From Aeromonas sp. FDAARGOS 1405 (lineage in GTDB: Bacteria > Pseudomonadota > Gammaproteobacteria > Enterobacterales > Aeromonadaceae): a stretch of DNA of 64,000 nucleotides. The notes below the pieces were generated by a model. It did no database searches. It saw only the letters and a program-made list of their open reading frames with translations, and had not been told where the DNA came from. Numbering within the stretch: position 1 is the first letter of the stretch; every line of letters begins with the position of its first letter. The stretch spans positions 1,882,001 through 1,946,000 of the forward strand of contig NZ_CP077311.1 of NCBI RefSeq assembly GCF_019048265.1. Reading direction: 5' to 3'. This document shows, piece after piece, positions 53,535 to 62,990 of the stretch. The position numbers and the translations under genes were made by a program.

Positions 53535-53585
53535 AACGGCCCGTCACCACGTATCATCGGCGATGAGTGGTAGAGGAGAGATGTG

Positions 53586-53888
53586 ATGCAACTTGAAGAG
53601 ATGGAAGCCAATGCGAGTAAAGCAGTGGCCTTGCTCAAGGCGCTGGCTAACGAACGGCGACTGTTTATTCTGTGCCAGTTGCTGGAGCGCGAACTGTCGG
53701 TGGGGGAGCTCAACGAGCGATTGGGATTGAGTCAGTCGGCCTTGTCACAGCATCTGGCGCTGCTGCGGCGGGATGAGCTGGTGACGACGCGCAAAGAGGC
53801 CCAGACGGTCTACTATTCGCTGCGCAGCCATGAAGTGCGTGAAATGATCAGCTTGCTGCATCGACTTTATTGCAGCGCAGATAAATAA
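53586..53888 (+). CDS. hlyU: HlyU-type ArsR/SmtB-family regulator
   Basis: 100-residue winged-helix regulator. LQEME-like start (LEEMEANASKAVALLKALANERRLFILCQLL), the DNA-recognition helix LSQSALSQHLALLRRD and the end MISLLHRLYC match Vibrio HlyU, an anti-silencing virulence regulator. The paired cysteines, here C30 and C96, are reported to be redox sensors in HlyU. No metal-binding cysteines typical of ArsR. ATG at 53586 follows GAGGAGAG. Located between nhaR and rpsT. Confidence 0.85.
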   Translation: MQLEEMEANASKAVALLKALANERRLFILCQLLERELSVGELNERLGLSQSALSQHLALLRRDELVTTRKEAQTVYYSLRSHEVREMISLLHRLYCSADK

Positions 53889-53914
53889 AAAACCGGCACT
53901 AAGGCCGGTTTTTT
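53887..53914. terminator. Bidirectional terminator between hlyU and rpsT
   Basis: Stem AAAAAACCGG/CCGGTTTTTT, symmetric, so it serves both converging genes. Confidence 0.87.
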
Positions 53915-53937
53915 CAGCTTTGATCAGCAGACGCTGA

Positions 53938-54201
53938 TTAAGCCATAGCTTTGATCTGGGCAGACAGGCGGCTCTTGTGACGAGCAGCTTTGTTCTTGTG
54001 GATCAGGCCTTTGGTCGCCATACGATCCATGATCGGCTGAGCAACAGCGAAAGCGGCAGTCGCAGCAGCTTTGTCGCCAGAGGCGATAGCAGCGATGACT
54101 TTCTTCAGGTAGGTACGGGTCATGGAACGACGGCTGGCGTTGTGCTGACGGCGTTTTTCTGACTGAAGAGCGCGCTTCTTAGCAGATTTGATGTTAGCCA
54201 A
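53938..54201 (-). CDS. rpsT: 30S ribosomal protein S20
   Basis: 87 residues; [35 protein letters not shown] is the S20 signature. All-helical 16S rRNA-binding protein. Single gene, divergent from murJ, with a probable promoter at 54347-54352 giving a leader of about 140 bases. Confidence 0.99.
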   Translation of the reverse strand: MANIKSAKKRALQSEKRRQHNASRRSMTRTYLKKVIAAIASGDKAAATAAFAVAQPIMDRMATKGLIHKNKAARHKSRLSAQIKAMA

Positions 54202-54346
54202 GGTAAAACTCCTAAAACTGTCTTAGCGAGTGTATTGAAAAGGCCCGGAAATATGCCCTTCCAACCACATATTGTCAAATGATTTGTGCAAATAAACACC
54301 GCCTCCCGGTGGTGTGTCAGTAGGGAGACGGTTAAACTGTCGGCCG

Positions 54347-54375
54347 ATTCTAGCAGCATTCTTTTCATTCTGACA
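54347..54375 (-). promoter_or_regulatory. Probable rpsT promoter
   Basis: On the minus strand, TAGAAT with an upstream TGC (extended -10), and CTGTCA about 18 bp upstream. A leader of about 140 bases would follow. Confidence 0.45.
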
Positions 54376-54392
54376 GTTCCAGAGGCCTCGTC

Positions 54393-55955
54393 TTGAGTAA
54401 GAAATTGATCAAATCCGGCATGATAGTGTCCGGAATGACGCTGGCATCCCGCGTAATGGGCTTGGTTCGCGATGTGGTCATCGCAAATCTGCTCGGTGCC
54501 GGGGTGGCCGCAGACGTATTCTTCTTTGCCAATCGCATTCCCAACTTTCTGCGTCGCCTGTTCGCCGAAGGTGCCTTCAACCAGGCCTTTGTTCCCGTGA
54601 TGACGGAGTACAAGAAAAATGGCGACGAGAGGGAAGTGCGTGAATTGCTGGCGGCGGTTGCGGGCACGCTGGGGGGCATAGTGACTGTGGTCACCCTGCT
54701 CGGTGTGCTGGGGTCTGGTGTGCTGACCGCGCTGTTTGGCTGGGGCTGGTTCTGGGACTGGCTGCATGGCGGCCCTGCGGCCGAGAAGTTCGAGCTCGCC
54801 AGTCTGATGCTCAAAATCACCTTCCCTTACCTATGGTTCATCACCTTTACCGCCATGGCGGGGGCTATCCTCAACACCTTCGGCCGCTTTGCGGTCTCGT
54901 CGTTTACGCCGGTGTTTCTCAACATCACCATGATTGCGGCGGCCTGGTGGATTGCGCCACTGATGGACAAACCTGAGATCTCGCTGGCAATTGGTGTCTT
55001 TTTGGGCGGTTTGGTGCAGTTTCTGTTCCAGTACCCCTTTTTGCGCCAAATCAACATGCTGGTATGGCCCAAGTGGGGATGGAATCACCCGGGGGTGGTG
55101 AAGATCCGCACCCTGATGATCCCGGCCCTGTTCGGGGTCTCGGTCAGCCAGATCAACCTGCTGGTCAACACCATGCTGGCTTCTTTCCTGGCGACCGGTG
55201 CCATCAGTTACCTCTACTACTCTGATCGCCTGCTGGAGTTCCCCCTCGGTCTGTTTGCAGTGGCCATCAGTACCGTGATCCTGCCTGCGCTGGCGAAGAA
55301 GCATGTGGATGCCGATCCGGCCGACTTCTCCCGCACCATGGATTGGGGGGTGCGGATGGTGATGCTGCTCGGCCTGCCCGCTATGATAGGCATTGCGGTG
55401 ATGCGCGAGCCTATTTTGCGGGTGCTGTTCATGCGCGGCGAATTTGGTCTGCATGAAGTGAGCATGTCGAGCGCCAGCCTGTTGGCCTCCACTACCGGTC
55501 TGCTTTCCCTGATGCTGATCAAGGTGCTGGCGCCCGGTTACTACGCCCGTCAGGACACCAAGACGCCGGTGCGGATCGGGGTGATGTCGATGATTGCCAA
55601 CATGGTCTGCAACCTCCTCTTCATCTATCCGCTCGGTTATGTTGGCCTGGCGCTCTCGACCGCTTGCTCGGGCACTCTGAATGCGGCCTTGCTGTTCAAG
55701 GGGTTGTACCAGCAGAGCGTCTATCGCCCCTCCCGCCATACCGGCGTGTTCTGCCTCAAGCTGCTGGTCGCCAGCGTGCTGATGGGAGGCGTGCTCGCCT
55801 ACCTGTCGCCGGATCTGGCCCAGTGGGGCACATGGAGCATGGGCAAGGCCAGTTTGCAGCTGACCATGCTGCTGTCGCTGGGGGCCGGGGTCTACGCGGT
55901 GGTGTTGCTACTGCTGGGCATTCGGCCGCGTCATCTTAAATCGGGGCAGCAGTAG
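54393..55955 (+). CDS. murJ: Lipid II flippase MurJ
   Basis: 520-residue MOP-superfamily protein with about 14 membrane helices that moves lipid II outward for peptidoglycan synthesis. ASRVMGLVRDVVIANLLGAG and RRLFAEGAFNQAFVPV are diagnostic. It starts with TTG at 54393, AGAGG upstream. Lies between rpsT and ribF as in many gammaproteobacteria, unlike E. coli where murJ is elsewhere. Confidence 0.96.
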   Translation: MSKKLIKSGMIVSGMTLASRVMGLVRDVVIANLLGAGVAADVFFFANRIPNFLRRLFAEGAFNQAFVPVMTEYKKNGDEREVRELLAAVAGTLGGIVTVVTLLGVLGSGVLTALFGWGWFWDWLHGGPAAEKFELASLMLKITFPYLWFITFTAMAGAILNTFGRFAVSSFTPVFLNITMIAAAWWIAPLMDKPEISLAIGVFLGGLVQFLFQYPFLRQINMLVWPKWGWNHPGVVKIRTLMIPALFGVSVSQINLLVNTMLASFLATGAISYLYYSDRLLEFPLGLFAVAISTVILPALAKKHVDADPADFSRTMDWGVRMVMLLGLPAMIGIAVMREPILRVLFMRGEFGLHEVSMSSASLLASTTGLLSLMLIKVLAPGYYARQDTKTPVRIGVMSMIANMVCNLLFIYPLGYVGLALSTACSGTLNAALLFKGLYQQSVYRPSRHTGVFCLKLLVASVLMGGVLAYLSPDLAQWGTWSMGKASLQLTMLLSLGAGVYAVVLLLLGIRPRHLKSGQQ

Positions 55956-56044
55956 TCGTGATCCTGCGGCGCCATGGGGATAGTGCCTCATGGGACCACG
56001 AGGTTCGGGATTGGGCCCGGATAGTTGAAATCAGGCTATGAGGG

Positions 56045-56073
56045 CTGACCCTGCCTGCTGCCTGATATATAAT
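56045..56073 (+). promoter_or_regulatory. Promoter of the ribF-ispH operon
   Basis: CTGACC and TATAAT with a 17-bp spacer; the -10 ends 36 bases before the ribF start. Confidence 0.6.
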
Positions 56074-56109
56074 CCGCCGATTTCCATGGCAGCAACGCAC
56101 AAGGCACTG

Positions 56110-57084
56110 ATGGAGCTTATTCGCGGCATTCACAATCTCAAGCCCCGTCACCGGGGATGTGTATTAACCATTGGCAACTTTGATGGGGTTCATCAGGGTC
56201 ACCATGCGGTATTGGCACGTCTCAAGGAGAAAGCGGCCCAGCTGGGATTGCCCGCCTGCGTCATGCTGTTTGAACCGCAGCCGCTGGAGCTGTTTGCCGG
56301 CACGGCGGCGCCCGCCCGGCTGAGCCGGTTGCGGGAAAAGTACGAAGCGCTGCAGGGGCTGGATATCGATCGCATGCTCTGCGTGCGCTTCAGCCACCGC
56401 TTCGCCGAGCAGGCGGCTTCGACCTTCATCGAGCAGTTGCTGGTGGAGAAGCTCGGGGTGCGCTATCTGGTGGTCGGCGATGATTTTCGCTTCGGCAAGG
56501 GGCGGGAAGGGGATTTCCACCTGCTGGAGGAGGCGGGCCATCGCTTCGGTTTCGAGGTGATCAGCACCCAGAGCTTCCAGCTCGAACGGCAGCGGGTCAG
56601 CAGCACCCTGGTGCGTGAAGCCCTTAAGGCGGGCCGGATGGCGGAGGTGGAGCTGATGCTTGGCCGCCCCTACACCATCAGCGGCCGGGTGGCCCACGGC
56701 GACAAGCTAGGGCGCACCATAGGTTTTCCCACTGCCAATCTGGCCCTCAAGCGTCAGGTGATCCCGGTCGGTGGCGTGTTTGCGGTGGAAGTGATATGTT
56801 CCGGCAAGACCTTCCCCGGTGTAGCCAATGTGGGTGTACGGCCGACCTTGAGCGGTACACAAGCCAGATTGGAAGTACATCTATTTGATTTTTCTGGTGA
56901 TCTATATGGTCAGCAGGTCAAGGTGCTGCTTCGCCACAAGCTGCGCGAAGAGCAGAAGTTTGCCTCTTTCACTGCCTTGAAAGAGCAGATCGAACGAGAT
57001 GCCCTGGCGGCCCGAGCCTGGTTCGGGCTGCCACAATTCAATTTACCCAGCACTCTTTTAGAAAAGAAGGGAACCCAGGACTGA
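56110..57084 (+). CDS. ribF: Bifunctional riboflavin kinase/FAD synthetase RibF
   Basis: 324 residues; makes FMN and FAD from riboflavin. N-terminal adenylyltransferase ([41 protein letters not shown]) and C-terminal kinase ([26 protein letters not shown]). The start [10 protein letters not shown] matches E. coli [10 protein letters not shown], so the longer frame to 56038 is rejected. Its stop overlaps ileS by one base (TGATG). Confidence 0.97.
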   Translation: MELIRGIHNLKPRHRGCVLTIGNFDGVHQGHHAVLARLKEKAAQLGLPACVMLFEPQPLELFAGTAAPARLSRLREKYEALQGLDIDRMLCVRFSHRFAEQAASTFIEQLLVEKLGVRYLVVGDDFRFGKGREGDFHLLEEAGHRFGFEVISTQSFQLERQRVSSTLVREALKAGRMAEVELMLGRPYTISGRVAHGDKLGRTIGFPTANLALKRQVIPVGGVFAVEVICSGKTFPGVANVGVRPTLSGTQARLEVHLFDFSGDLYGQQVKVLLRHKLREEQKFASFTALKEQIERDALAARAWFGLPQFNLPSTLLEKKGTQD

Positions 57085-59945
57085 TGAGCGACTATAAACA
57101 CACCCTGAATCTTCCGGAAACCGAGTTTCCGATGCGTGGCGATCTGGCCAAGCGCGAACCCAACATGCTGAAACGTTGGTACGATCAGGATCTCTACGGC
57201 GCTATTCGCCGCGCCAAAGCGGGCAAGCCTTCTTTCATTCTGCATGATGGCCCCCCCTATGCGAACGGCAATATTCACATCGGTCACTCGGTCAACAAGA
57301 TCCTCAAAGACATCATCATCAAGTCCAAGGGTCTCTCCGGTTTTGATTCCCCCTATGTGCCGGGTTGGGATTGCCACGGTCTGCCTATCGAACTGAAAGT
57401 GGAAGGCATGGTCGGCAAGCCGGGTGAGAAGGTTTCCGCTGCCGAATTCCGTGCCGAGTGCCGCAAATACGCCAAGACCCAGATCGAAGCGCAGAAGACC
57501 GACTTCATCCGTCTGGGTGTGCTGGGTGACTGGGAACACCCCTACCTGACCATGGATTTTGGCACCGAAGCCAACATCATCCGCTCCATGGCCAAGATCG
57601 TTGAAAACGGCCACTTGCACAAAGGCTCCAAGCCGGTGCACTGGTGTACCGATTGCGGCTCCGCGCTGGCTGAAGCCGAGGTGGAGTACTACGACAAGAA
57701 TTCCCCCTCCATCGATGTGCGCTTCAAGGCTGTTGATGAGGCGACCGTTGCCGCCAAGTTTGACTGCGCCGAAGGCCACACCGGCAAGGGCCCGCTCTCT
57801 GCGGTGATCTGGACCACCACTCCGTGGACCCTGCCAGCCAACCGCGCCATCGCCATGCACGCCGATCTGGATTACGCACTGGTGCAGGTTGAAGGTGAGC
57901 ACCCCGAGCGTCTGATCCTGGCCGCAGAGCTGGTCAAGGACGTCATGGATCGCGCCGGTATCGAGAAATTCCACAATCTGGGCTATGCCAAGGGGGCCGC
58001 GCTCGAGCTGCTGCGCTTCAACCACCCCTTCTACAGCTTCGATGTGCCTGTGGTACTGGGTGACCACGTTACCCTGGATGCCGGTACCGGCGCCGTACAC
58101 ACCGCCCCTGGCCACGGTCAGGAAGACTTCGTGGTCGGTCAGAAGTACGGTCTGGAAGTGGCCAACCCGGTTGGCAGCAACGGTGTTTACCTGCCGGATA
58201 CCGAACTGTTTGCCGGTCAGCATGTGTTCAAGGCTAACGCCTCCGTGATCGAAGTGCTGACCGAGCGCGGCGCCCTGTTGCATCACAAGGTGTTCAACCA
58301 TTCCTATCCGCACTGCTGGCGTCACAAGACCCCGATCATCTTTCGTGCTACCCCGCAGTGGTTCATCAGCATGGAGCAGAAGGGTCTGCGCAAGCGCGCG
58401 CTGGAAGAGATCGAGCGCATCGAGAAGGATGGTATTGCCCAGCAAGGCCAGAGCGGCTGGGTACCGGCCTGGGGTAAAAACCGCATTCAGGCGATGGTCG
58501 AGAACCGTCCTGACTGGTGTATCTCCCGTCAGCGCACCTGGGGTGTGCCCATCTCCCTGTTCGTCCATAAAGAGACCCAGGAACTGCATCCGGAATCCGT
58601 GCGCCTGATGCACGAAGTAGCCAAGCGTGTCGAGCAGTCCGGCATTCAGGCATGGTGGGATCTGGACAAGGCGGAGCTGCTGGGTGCCGATGCCGACATG
58701 TACGACAAGGTGCCTGACACCCTCGACGTCTGGTTTGACTCCGGTTCTACCCACGCTTCCGTGGTTGATGCCCGTCCCGAGTTCAACGGCAAGCCAGCCG
58801 ACATGTATCTGGAAGGTTCTGACCAGCACCGTGGCTGGTTCATGTCCTCCCTGATGATCGGCGTGGCCATGAAAGACAAGGCTCCCTACAACCAGGTGCT
58901 GACTCACGGCTTCACCGTGGATGGTCAGGGTCGCAAGATGTCCAAGTCCATCGGCAACGTGGTCAGCCCGCAGGACGTGATGAACAAGCTGGGTGCCGAC
59001 ATCCTGCGTCTGTGGGTAGCGAGCACTGACTACACCGGCGAGATGACTGTCTCCGACGAGATCCTCAAGCGCTCTGCCGACGCCTATCGCCGCATCCGCA
59101 ACACTGCCCGCTTCCTGCTGGCCAACCTGAACGGCTTCAATCCGGCGACCGACATGGTGGCGCCTGCCGACATGGTGGTGGTGGATCGTTGGGCTGTCGG
59201 TCGTGCCAAGGCGGTACAGGCCGAGATCATGGCGGCGTTCGACGAGTACAACTTCCACGGCGTGACCCAGAAGCTGATGCAGTTCTGCTCCATCGAGATG
59301 GGCTCCTTCTATCTGGATGTCATCAAGGACCGTCAGTACACCGCCAAGGCTGACAGCCTGGCCCGTCGCTCTTGCCAGACCGCCCTCTATCACATTGCCG
59401 AGGCCATGGTGCGCTGGATGGCGCCGATCATGAGCTTCACCGCCGATGAAATCTGGGCACTGCTGCCGGGTGAGCGCGGCGAGTTCGTCTTCACCGAAGA
59501 GTGGTACGACGGCCTGTTCGGGCTGGAAGCGGGTGAAACCCTCAACGACGATTTCTGGGCCGAGATCCTCACCGTGCGTGGTGAAGTGAACAAGGCGCTG
59601 GAAGTGGCCCGTGGCGAGAAGCGTATCGGCGGTTCCCTGCAGGCCGAACTGACCCTGTTCGCCAAGCCGGAGCTGGCTGCACGCCTGAATGCCCTGGCCG
59701 ATGAGCTGCGCTTCGTGCTGCTCACCTCCAAAGCCAAGGTGGTGGTGGCTGACACTGCGCCGGAAGGCTCTGTGGCGACCGAGCGTGATGACCTGTGGCT
59801 GAGCGTGGCCCAGTCTGCTGCCGCCAAGTGCGACCGCTGCTGGCACCATGTAGAAGATGTGGGCACCATCGCGGGTCACGAAGAGATCTGTGGTCGCTGT
59901 GTGACCAACGTTGAGGGTGACGGCGAAACTCGTCAATTTGCCTGA
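57084..59945 (+). CDS. ileS: Isoleucyl-tRNA synthetase
   Basis: 953 residues; class I enzyme with HIGH at [13 protein letters not shown] at [10 protein letters not shown], a CP1 editing domain ([17 protein letters not shown]) and a C-terminal zinc finger ([24 protein letters not shown]). Overlaps ribF and lspA by one base each, within ribF-ileS-lspA-fkpB-ispH. Confidence 0.99.
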   Translation: MSDYKHTLNLPETEFPMRGDLAKREPNMLKRWYDQDLYGAIRRAKAGKPSFILHDGPPYANGNIHIGHSVNKILKDIIIKSKGLSGFDSPYVPGWDCHGLPIELKVEGMVGKPGEKVSAAEFRAECRKYAKTQIEAQKTDFIRLGVLGDWEHPYLTMDFGTEANIIRSMAKIVENGHLHKGSKPVHWCTDCGSALAEAEVEYYDKNSPSIDVRFKAVDEATVAAKFDCAEGHTGKGPLSAVIWTTTPWTLPANRAIAMHADLDYALVQVEGEHPERLILAAELVKDVMDRAGIEKFHNLGYAKGAALELLRFNHPFYSFDVPVVLGDHVTLDAGTGAVHTAPGHGQEDFVVGQKYGLEVANPVGSNGVYLPDTELFAGQHVFKANASVIEVLTERGALLHHKVFNHSYPHCWRHKTPIIFRATPQWFISMEQKGLRKRALEEIERIEKDGIAQQGQSGWVPAWGKNRIQAMVENRPDWCISRQRTWGVPISLFVHKETQELHPESVRLMHEVAKRVEQSGIQAWWDLDKAELLGADADMYDKVPDTLDVWFDSGSTHASVVDARPEFNGKPADMYLEGSDQHRGWFMSSLMIGVAMKDKAPYNQVLTHGFTVDGQGRKMSKSIGNVVSPQDVMNKLGADILRLWVASTDYTGEMTVSDEILKRSADAYRRIRNTARFLLANLNGFNPATDMVAPADMVVVDRWAVGRAKAVQAEIMAAFDEYNFHGVTQKLMQFCSIEMGSFYLDVIKDRQYTAKADSLARRSCQTALYHIAEAMVRWMAPIMSFTADEIWALLPGERGEFVFTEEWYDGLFGLEAGETLNDDFWAEILTVRGEVNKALEVARGEKRIGGSLQAELTLFAKPELAARLNALADELRFVLLTSKAKVVVADTAPEGSVATERDDLWLSVAQSAAAKCDRCWHHVEDVGTIAGHEEICGRCVTNVEGDGETRQFA

Positions 59946-60442
59946 TGAACATGACTCAACATAAAAGCGGCCTGCGTTGGCTGTGGCTGGCAGTGCTGGC
60001 CTTTGTACTGGACCAGGCGAGCAAGCTCGCCGTGGTCAAGTTGCTGCCATTTGGTTACCCGGGGGTGGAGATCACCCCCTTCTTCAACCTGGTTCACGTC
60101 TACAACAAGGGCGCCGCATTCAGCTTTCTGGCTGATCAGGGGGGCTGGCAGCGCTGGTTCTTCGCGGTGCTGGCTTTTGCCATCTGTGGATTGCTGATCC
60201 ACTGGCTGCGCAAGCAGTCGGTGACCCAGCGTTGGAGCGGTATCGCCTATTCACTCATCATCGGCGGCGCCCTCGGCAACGTCTTTGATCGACTGGTGTT
60301 GGGCCATGTGGTCGATTTCCTCGACTTCTACTGGCAGCGTGCGCACTGGCCGGCATTCAATCTGGCCGACAGCTTTATCTTTATCGGGGCCGCCATGATC
60401 GTGCTGGACGGTTTCCGTGGTGAGAAAAAGGAGCAGGCATGA
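59945..60442 (+). CDS. lspA: Lipoprotein signal peptidase LspA
   Basis: 165-residue aspartic protease with four membrane helices that cleaves prolipoprotein signal peptides after Lgt modification. Catalytic aspartates are in GNVFDRL and VVDFLDFYW; VYNKGAAFSFL is conserved. Overlaps ileS by one base and fkpB by four. Confidence 0.97.
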   Translation: MNMTQHKSGLRWLWLAVLAFVLDQASKLAVVKLLPFGYPGVEITPFFNLVHVYNKGAAFSFLADQGGWQRWFFAVLAFAICGLLIHWLRKQSVTQRWSGIAYSLIIGGALGNVFDRLVLGHVVDFLDFYWQRAHWPAFNLADSFIFIGAAMIVLDGFRGEKKEQA

Positions 60443-60891
60443 GCCAGCAGATCACCGCTAACAGCAGCGTGCTGTTCCACTTCTCCATCAAGCTGGAAGA
60501 TGGCTCGGTTGCCGACAGCACGGCGCTGCACGGCAAACCTGCCCGCCTGCGGATGGGCGATGGCAGCCTGACCCCAACCTTCGAGCAGTGCCTGCTGGGG
60601 CTGCGCGAAGGGGAGAGCAAGAGCTTCACGCTGGCGCCGGAGCAGGCGTTTGGCCTCTCCAATCCCGACAACATCTACCATCTCGACCGTGCCAAGTTTG
60701 GCGCTGATGTGGAGCCAAAAGTTGGCACCATCATCCTGTTCGATCAGCCCAATGGCAGCGAGTTGCCGGGCATCATCCGGGCAGTTGCCGGGATGTCGGT
60801 GACGGTCGATTTCAACCATCCGCTGGCCGGTCATACCGTCACCTTCGAGGTGGATATCCTGGGCGTTGATGATGAGGAGAAGGTGCATTAA
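60439..60891 (+). CDS. fkpB: FKBP-type peptidyl-prolyl isomerase FkpB
   Basis: 150-residue SlpA-class FKBP: short FKBP domain with an inserted chaperone flap ([31 protein letters not shown] ... EVDILGVD). Lies in the conserved spot between lspA and ispH, overlapping ispH by one base (TAATG). Confidence 0.95.
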   Translation: MSQQITANSSVLFHFSIKLEDGSVADSTALHGKPARLRMGDGSLTPTFEQCLLGLREGESKSFTLAPEQAFGLSNPDNIYHLDRAKFGADVEPKVGTIILFDQPNGSELPGIIRAVAGMSVTVDFNHPLAGHTVTFEVDILGVDDEEKVH

Positions 60892-61826
60892 TGGATATTC
60901 TGCTGGCTAACCCCCGTGGCTTCTGCGCCGGTGTCGATCGCGCCATCAGCATTGTCGAGAGCGCGCTGGAGAAGTTTGGGGCCCCCATCTATGTCCGTCA
61001 CGAAGTGGTGCATAACCGCTATGTGGTGAACAAGCTGAAAGAGGCGGGCGCTGTCTTCGTCGAGGAGCTGGACGAGGTGCCGGACGACAGCATCGTCATC
61101 TTCTCTGCTCACGGCGTGGCCAAGACAGTGCGCGAGATGGCCAAGTCCCGCTCCCTCAAGGTATTCGATGCCACCTGTCCGCTGGTGACCAAGGTGCACA
61201 TGGAGGTTCATCGCGCCAGCCGCAAGGGCTCCGAGGCTGTGCTCATCGGCCACGCCGGTCACCCCGAGGTGATCGGGACCATGGGGCAGTACGAGAATCG
61301 CGAAGGCGGAATGTATCTGGTAGAAACACCGGAAGATGTGGCCAAGCTCAAGGTAAAGAATCCGGATGACCTCTGCTTCGTCACCCAGACCACCCTGAGC
61401 GTGGATGAGACCTCTGACGTCATCGATGCGCTGCGCAAGCACTTCCCCAAGATCCAGGGGCCGCGCAAGGACGATATCTGCTACGCCACCCAAAACCGTC
61501 AGGATGCGGTGCGGGAGATGGCGGGGCTGGTGGACGCCATGCTGGTGGTGGGGTCTCGAAACTCTTCCAACTCCAACCGTCTGCGCGAGCTGGCCGAGAA
61601 GGTGGGTGCCAGAGCCTATCTTATCGACGATGCGTCGATGATCGAGGCGAGCTGGCTGGAAGGCGTGAAAGCGATCGGCGTCACTGCAGGTGCATCCGCC
61701 CCCGAGGTGCTGGTGCAGTCTGTGATTGCACGCCTGCGGGAGTTGGGTGGCAAGGTCGTCGCCGAGCACCCCGGTCGCGAAGAGAACGTGGTGTTTGAGG
61801 TACCACCCGAGCTGCGGATCCTCTGA
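60891..61826 (+). CDS. ispH: 4-hydroxy-3-methylbut-2-enyl diphosphate reductase IspH
   Basis: 311 residues; last enzyme of the MEP isoprenoid pathway, giving IPP and DMAPP. Fe-S cysteines C12 ([10 protein letters not shown]), about 97 ([10 protein letters not shown]) and about 197 ([10 protein letters not shown]); catalytic TQTTLS. Last gene of the ribF operon, followed by a strong terminator. Confidence 0.98.
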   Translation: MDILLANPRGFCAGVDRAISIVESALEKFGAPIYVRHEVVHNRYVVNKLKEAGAVFVEELDEVPDDSIVIFSAHGVAKTVREMAKSRSLKVFDATCPLVTKVHMEVHRASRKGSEAVLIGHAGHPEVIGTMGQYENREGGMYLVETPEDVAKLKVKNPDDLCFVTQTTLSVDETSDVIDALRKHFPKIQGPRKDDICYATQNRQDAVREMAGLVDAMLVVGSRNSSNSNRLRELAEKVGARAYLIDDASMIEASWLEGVKAIGVTAGASAPEVLVQSVIARLRELGGKVVAEHPGREENVVFEVPPELRIL

Positions 61827-61863
61827 TCCCTGTCATCTTGCTAGATGTCGGTTTATTGCCAGA

Positions 61864-61888
61864 GCCACCTCGTTGAGGTGGCTTTTTT
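61864..61888 (+). terminator. Rho-independent terminator of ispH
   Basis: Perfect stem GCCACCTC/GAGGTGGC, a GTT loop and a T6 tract. Confidence 0.9.
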
Positions 61889-62076
61889 GGCCCCAACGAG
61901 TCCTTTTTGCATGTTCGCAACCAGATCGCAGCAAAAATTGATGATGTAGCTCGAACTTTTGCATTGCCGGGATTGAAACCCCAAGTGCCCGGCATAGACT
62001 TGCCAGCAAGCCCTTATTCTGGCTTAGCACACATGGAGTGTGTCTGTCCTCCTGGAACAAATCAGAGCGAAACAGG

Positions 62077-62580
62077 ATGTTTTTGCGTTCAGGTTTTAGC
62101 CTTATCGAGCTTATGGTGACCATAGCGCTCGTCTCTTTGTTACTCACGTTAGGGGTTCCTTCCTTCAGCGCTTTGTTGCGCACCATTTCTCTCAATACTC
62201 AGGCCAACAACTTTGTTGCAGCTATCAACCTTGCCCGCTCGGAAGCCATTCGTCGCAACACGGTAGTGATCCTCTCCGCTGCTGCCGATAACCTGACCCA
62301 GCATCACTGGGAGGCCGGTTGGCAGATCTGGGTTGATGGCAACGGCAACGGCATACTGGATAATGGTGAGTTGTTGCGAGACTTTCCCGATATGGGGAGT
62401 GGAGTCCTGAGCAGCAATACTTCCCTGCTGCGTTTCAATAGCGAGGGTTTTCTTGATGGTCGTACTCCCTTGGCCCGGGTATTTTCTCTGCGTCCCGATG
62501 AGTGCAGAAATGAGGCCTCCCGTGATATCAACATCACAGTCGCTGGTCGCCCCTCCATTACCGAGGCTAGTTGCCCATGA
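62077..62580 (+). CDS. fimT: Type IV pilus minor pilin FimT/GspH family
   Basis: 167-residue minor pilin. Prepilin cleavage site RSG-FSLIELMV with Glu at +5, a hydrophobic N-terminal helix, then GspH/FimT features (NNFVAAINLARSEAIRRNTVVILS, GWQIWVDGNGNG). The start MFLRSG at 62077 gives a typical short leader. First of the minor-pilin operon downstream of ispH, as in Pseudomonas and other Aeromonas. It overlaps pilV by four bases. Confidence 0.92.
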   Translation: MFLRSGFSLIELMVTIALVSLLLTLGVPSFSALLRTISLNTQANNFVAAINLARSEAIRRNTVVILSAAADNLTQHHWEAGWQIWVDGNGNGILDNGELLRDFPDMGSGVLSSNTSLLRFNSEGFLDGRTPLARVFSLRPDECRNEASRDINITVAGRPSITEASCP

Positions 62581-62990
62581 TGCGAGAACGGGGTTTGTCA
62601 CTGCTTGAAATCATGATCTCGGTACTGGTGCTCTCCATCGGTATTCTGGGGATGGCTACTCTGCAACTGCAGGCTCTCAAGAGTAACCAGTCGGCGCTGA
62701 CGCGTACCGAGGCGACCCAGTATGCATACATGATCAACGATATGATGCGGGCTAATCGCAGCGCGGCTCTGAACGGGCAATACAATATCGACTTGGGCGA
62801 AACTGTCTCGGGTAGCTCTATGGCGGTTCAGGATCTGCTGCACTGGAAGCGGGTCGTGGCCGAGCTACCAGGTGGCGATGGCGCCGTATCGGTCAGTGCC
62901 GGAAGGGCCACTATTACTATTCAGTGGGATAGCAGTCGGCTGTCGACTGATCCAGCGTCGCGCAGCATGATCCTGAGGACGGACCTATGA
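62577..62990 (+). CDS. pilV: Type IV pilus minor pilin PilV
   Basis: 137 residues. Leader MMRERG then LSLLEIMISVLVLSIGILGMATLQLQALKSNQSALTRTEA, the PilV signature; the cleavage glycine and Glu +5 are present. It takes part in pilus assembly priming. Two ATGs overlap the fimT stop; 62577 or 62580 are both possible. Overlaps pilW by four bases. Confidence 0.92.
   Translation: MMRERGLSLLEIMISVLVLSIGILGMATLQLQALKSNQSALTRTEATQYAYMINDMMRANRSAALNGQYNIDLGETVSGSSMAVQDLLHWKRVVAELPGGDGAVSVSAGRATITIQWDSSRLSTDPASRSMILRTDL

Noticed and set aside
56910..59936. A 1008-codon open frame antisense to ileS
   Set aside because: It mirrors the codon bias of ileS on the opposite strand, has no recognisable domain, and ileS is unmistakable. 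Similar long antisense frames face zntA (1900-3162), nupC (15991-17331), fbpB and nhaA; all are GC-rich shadows.
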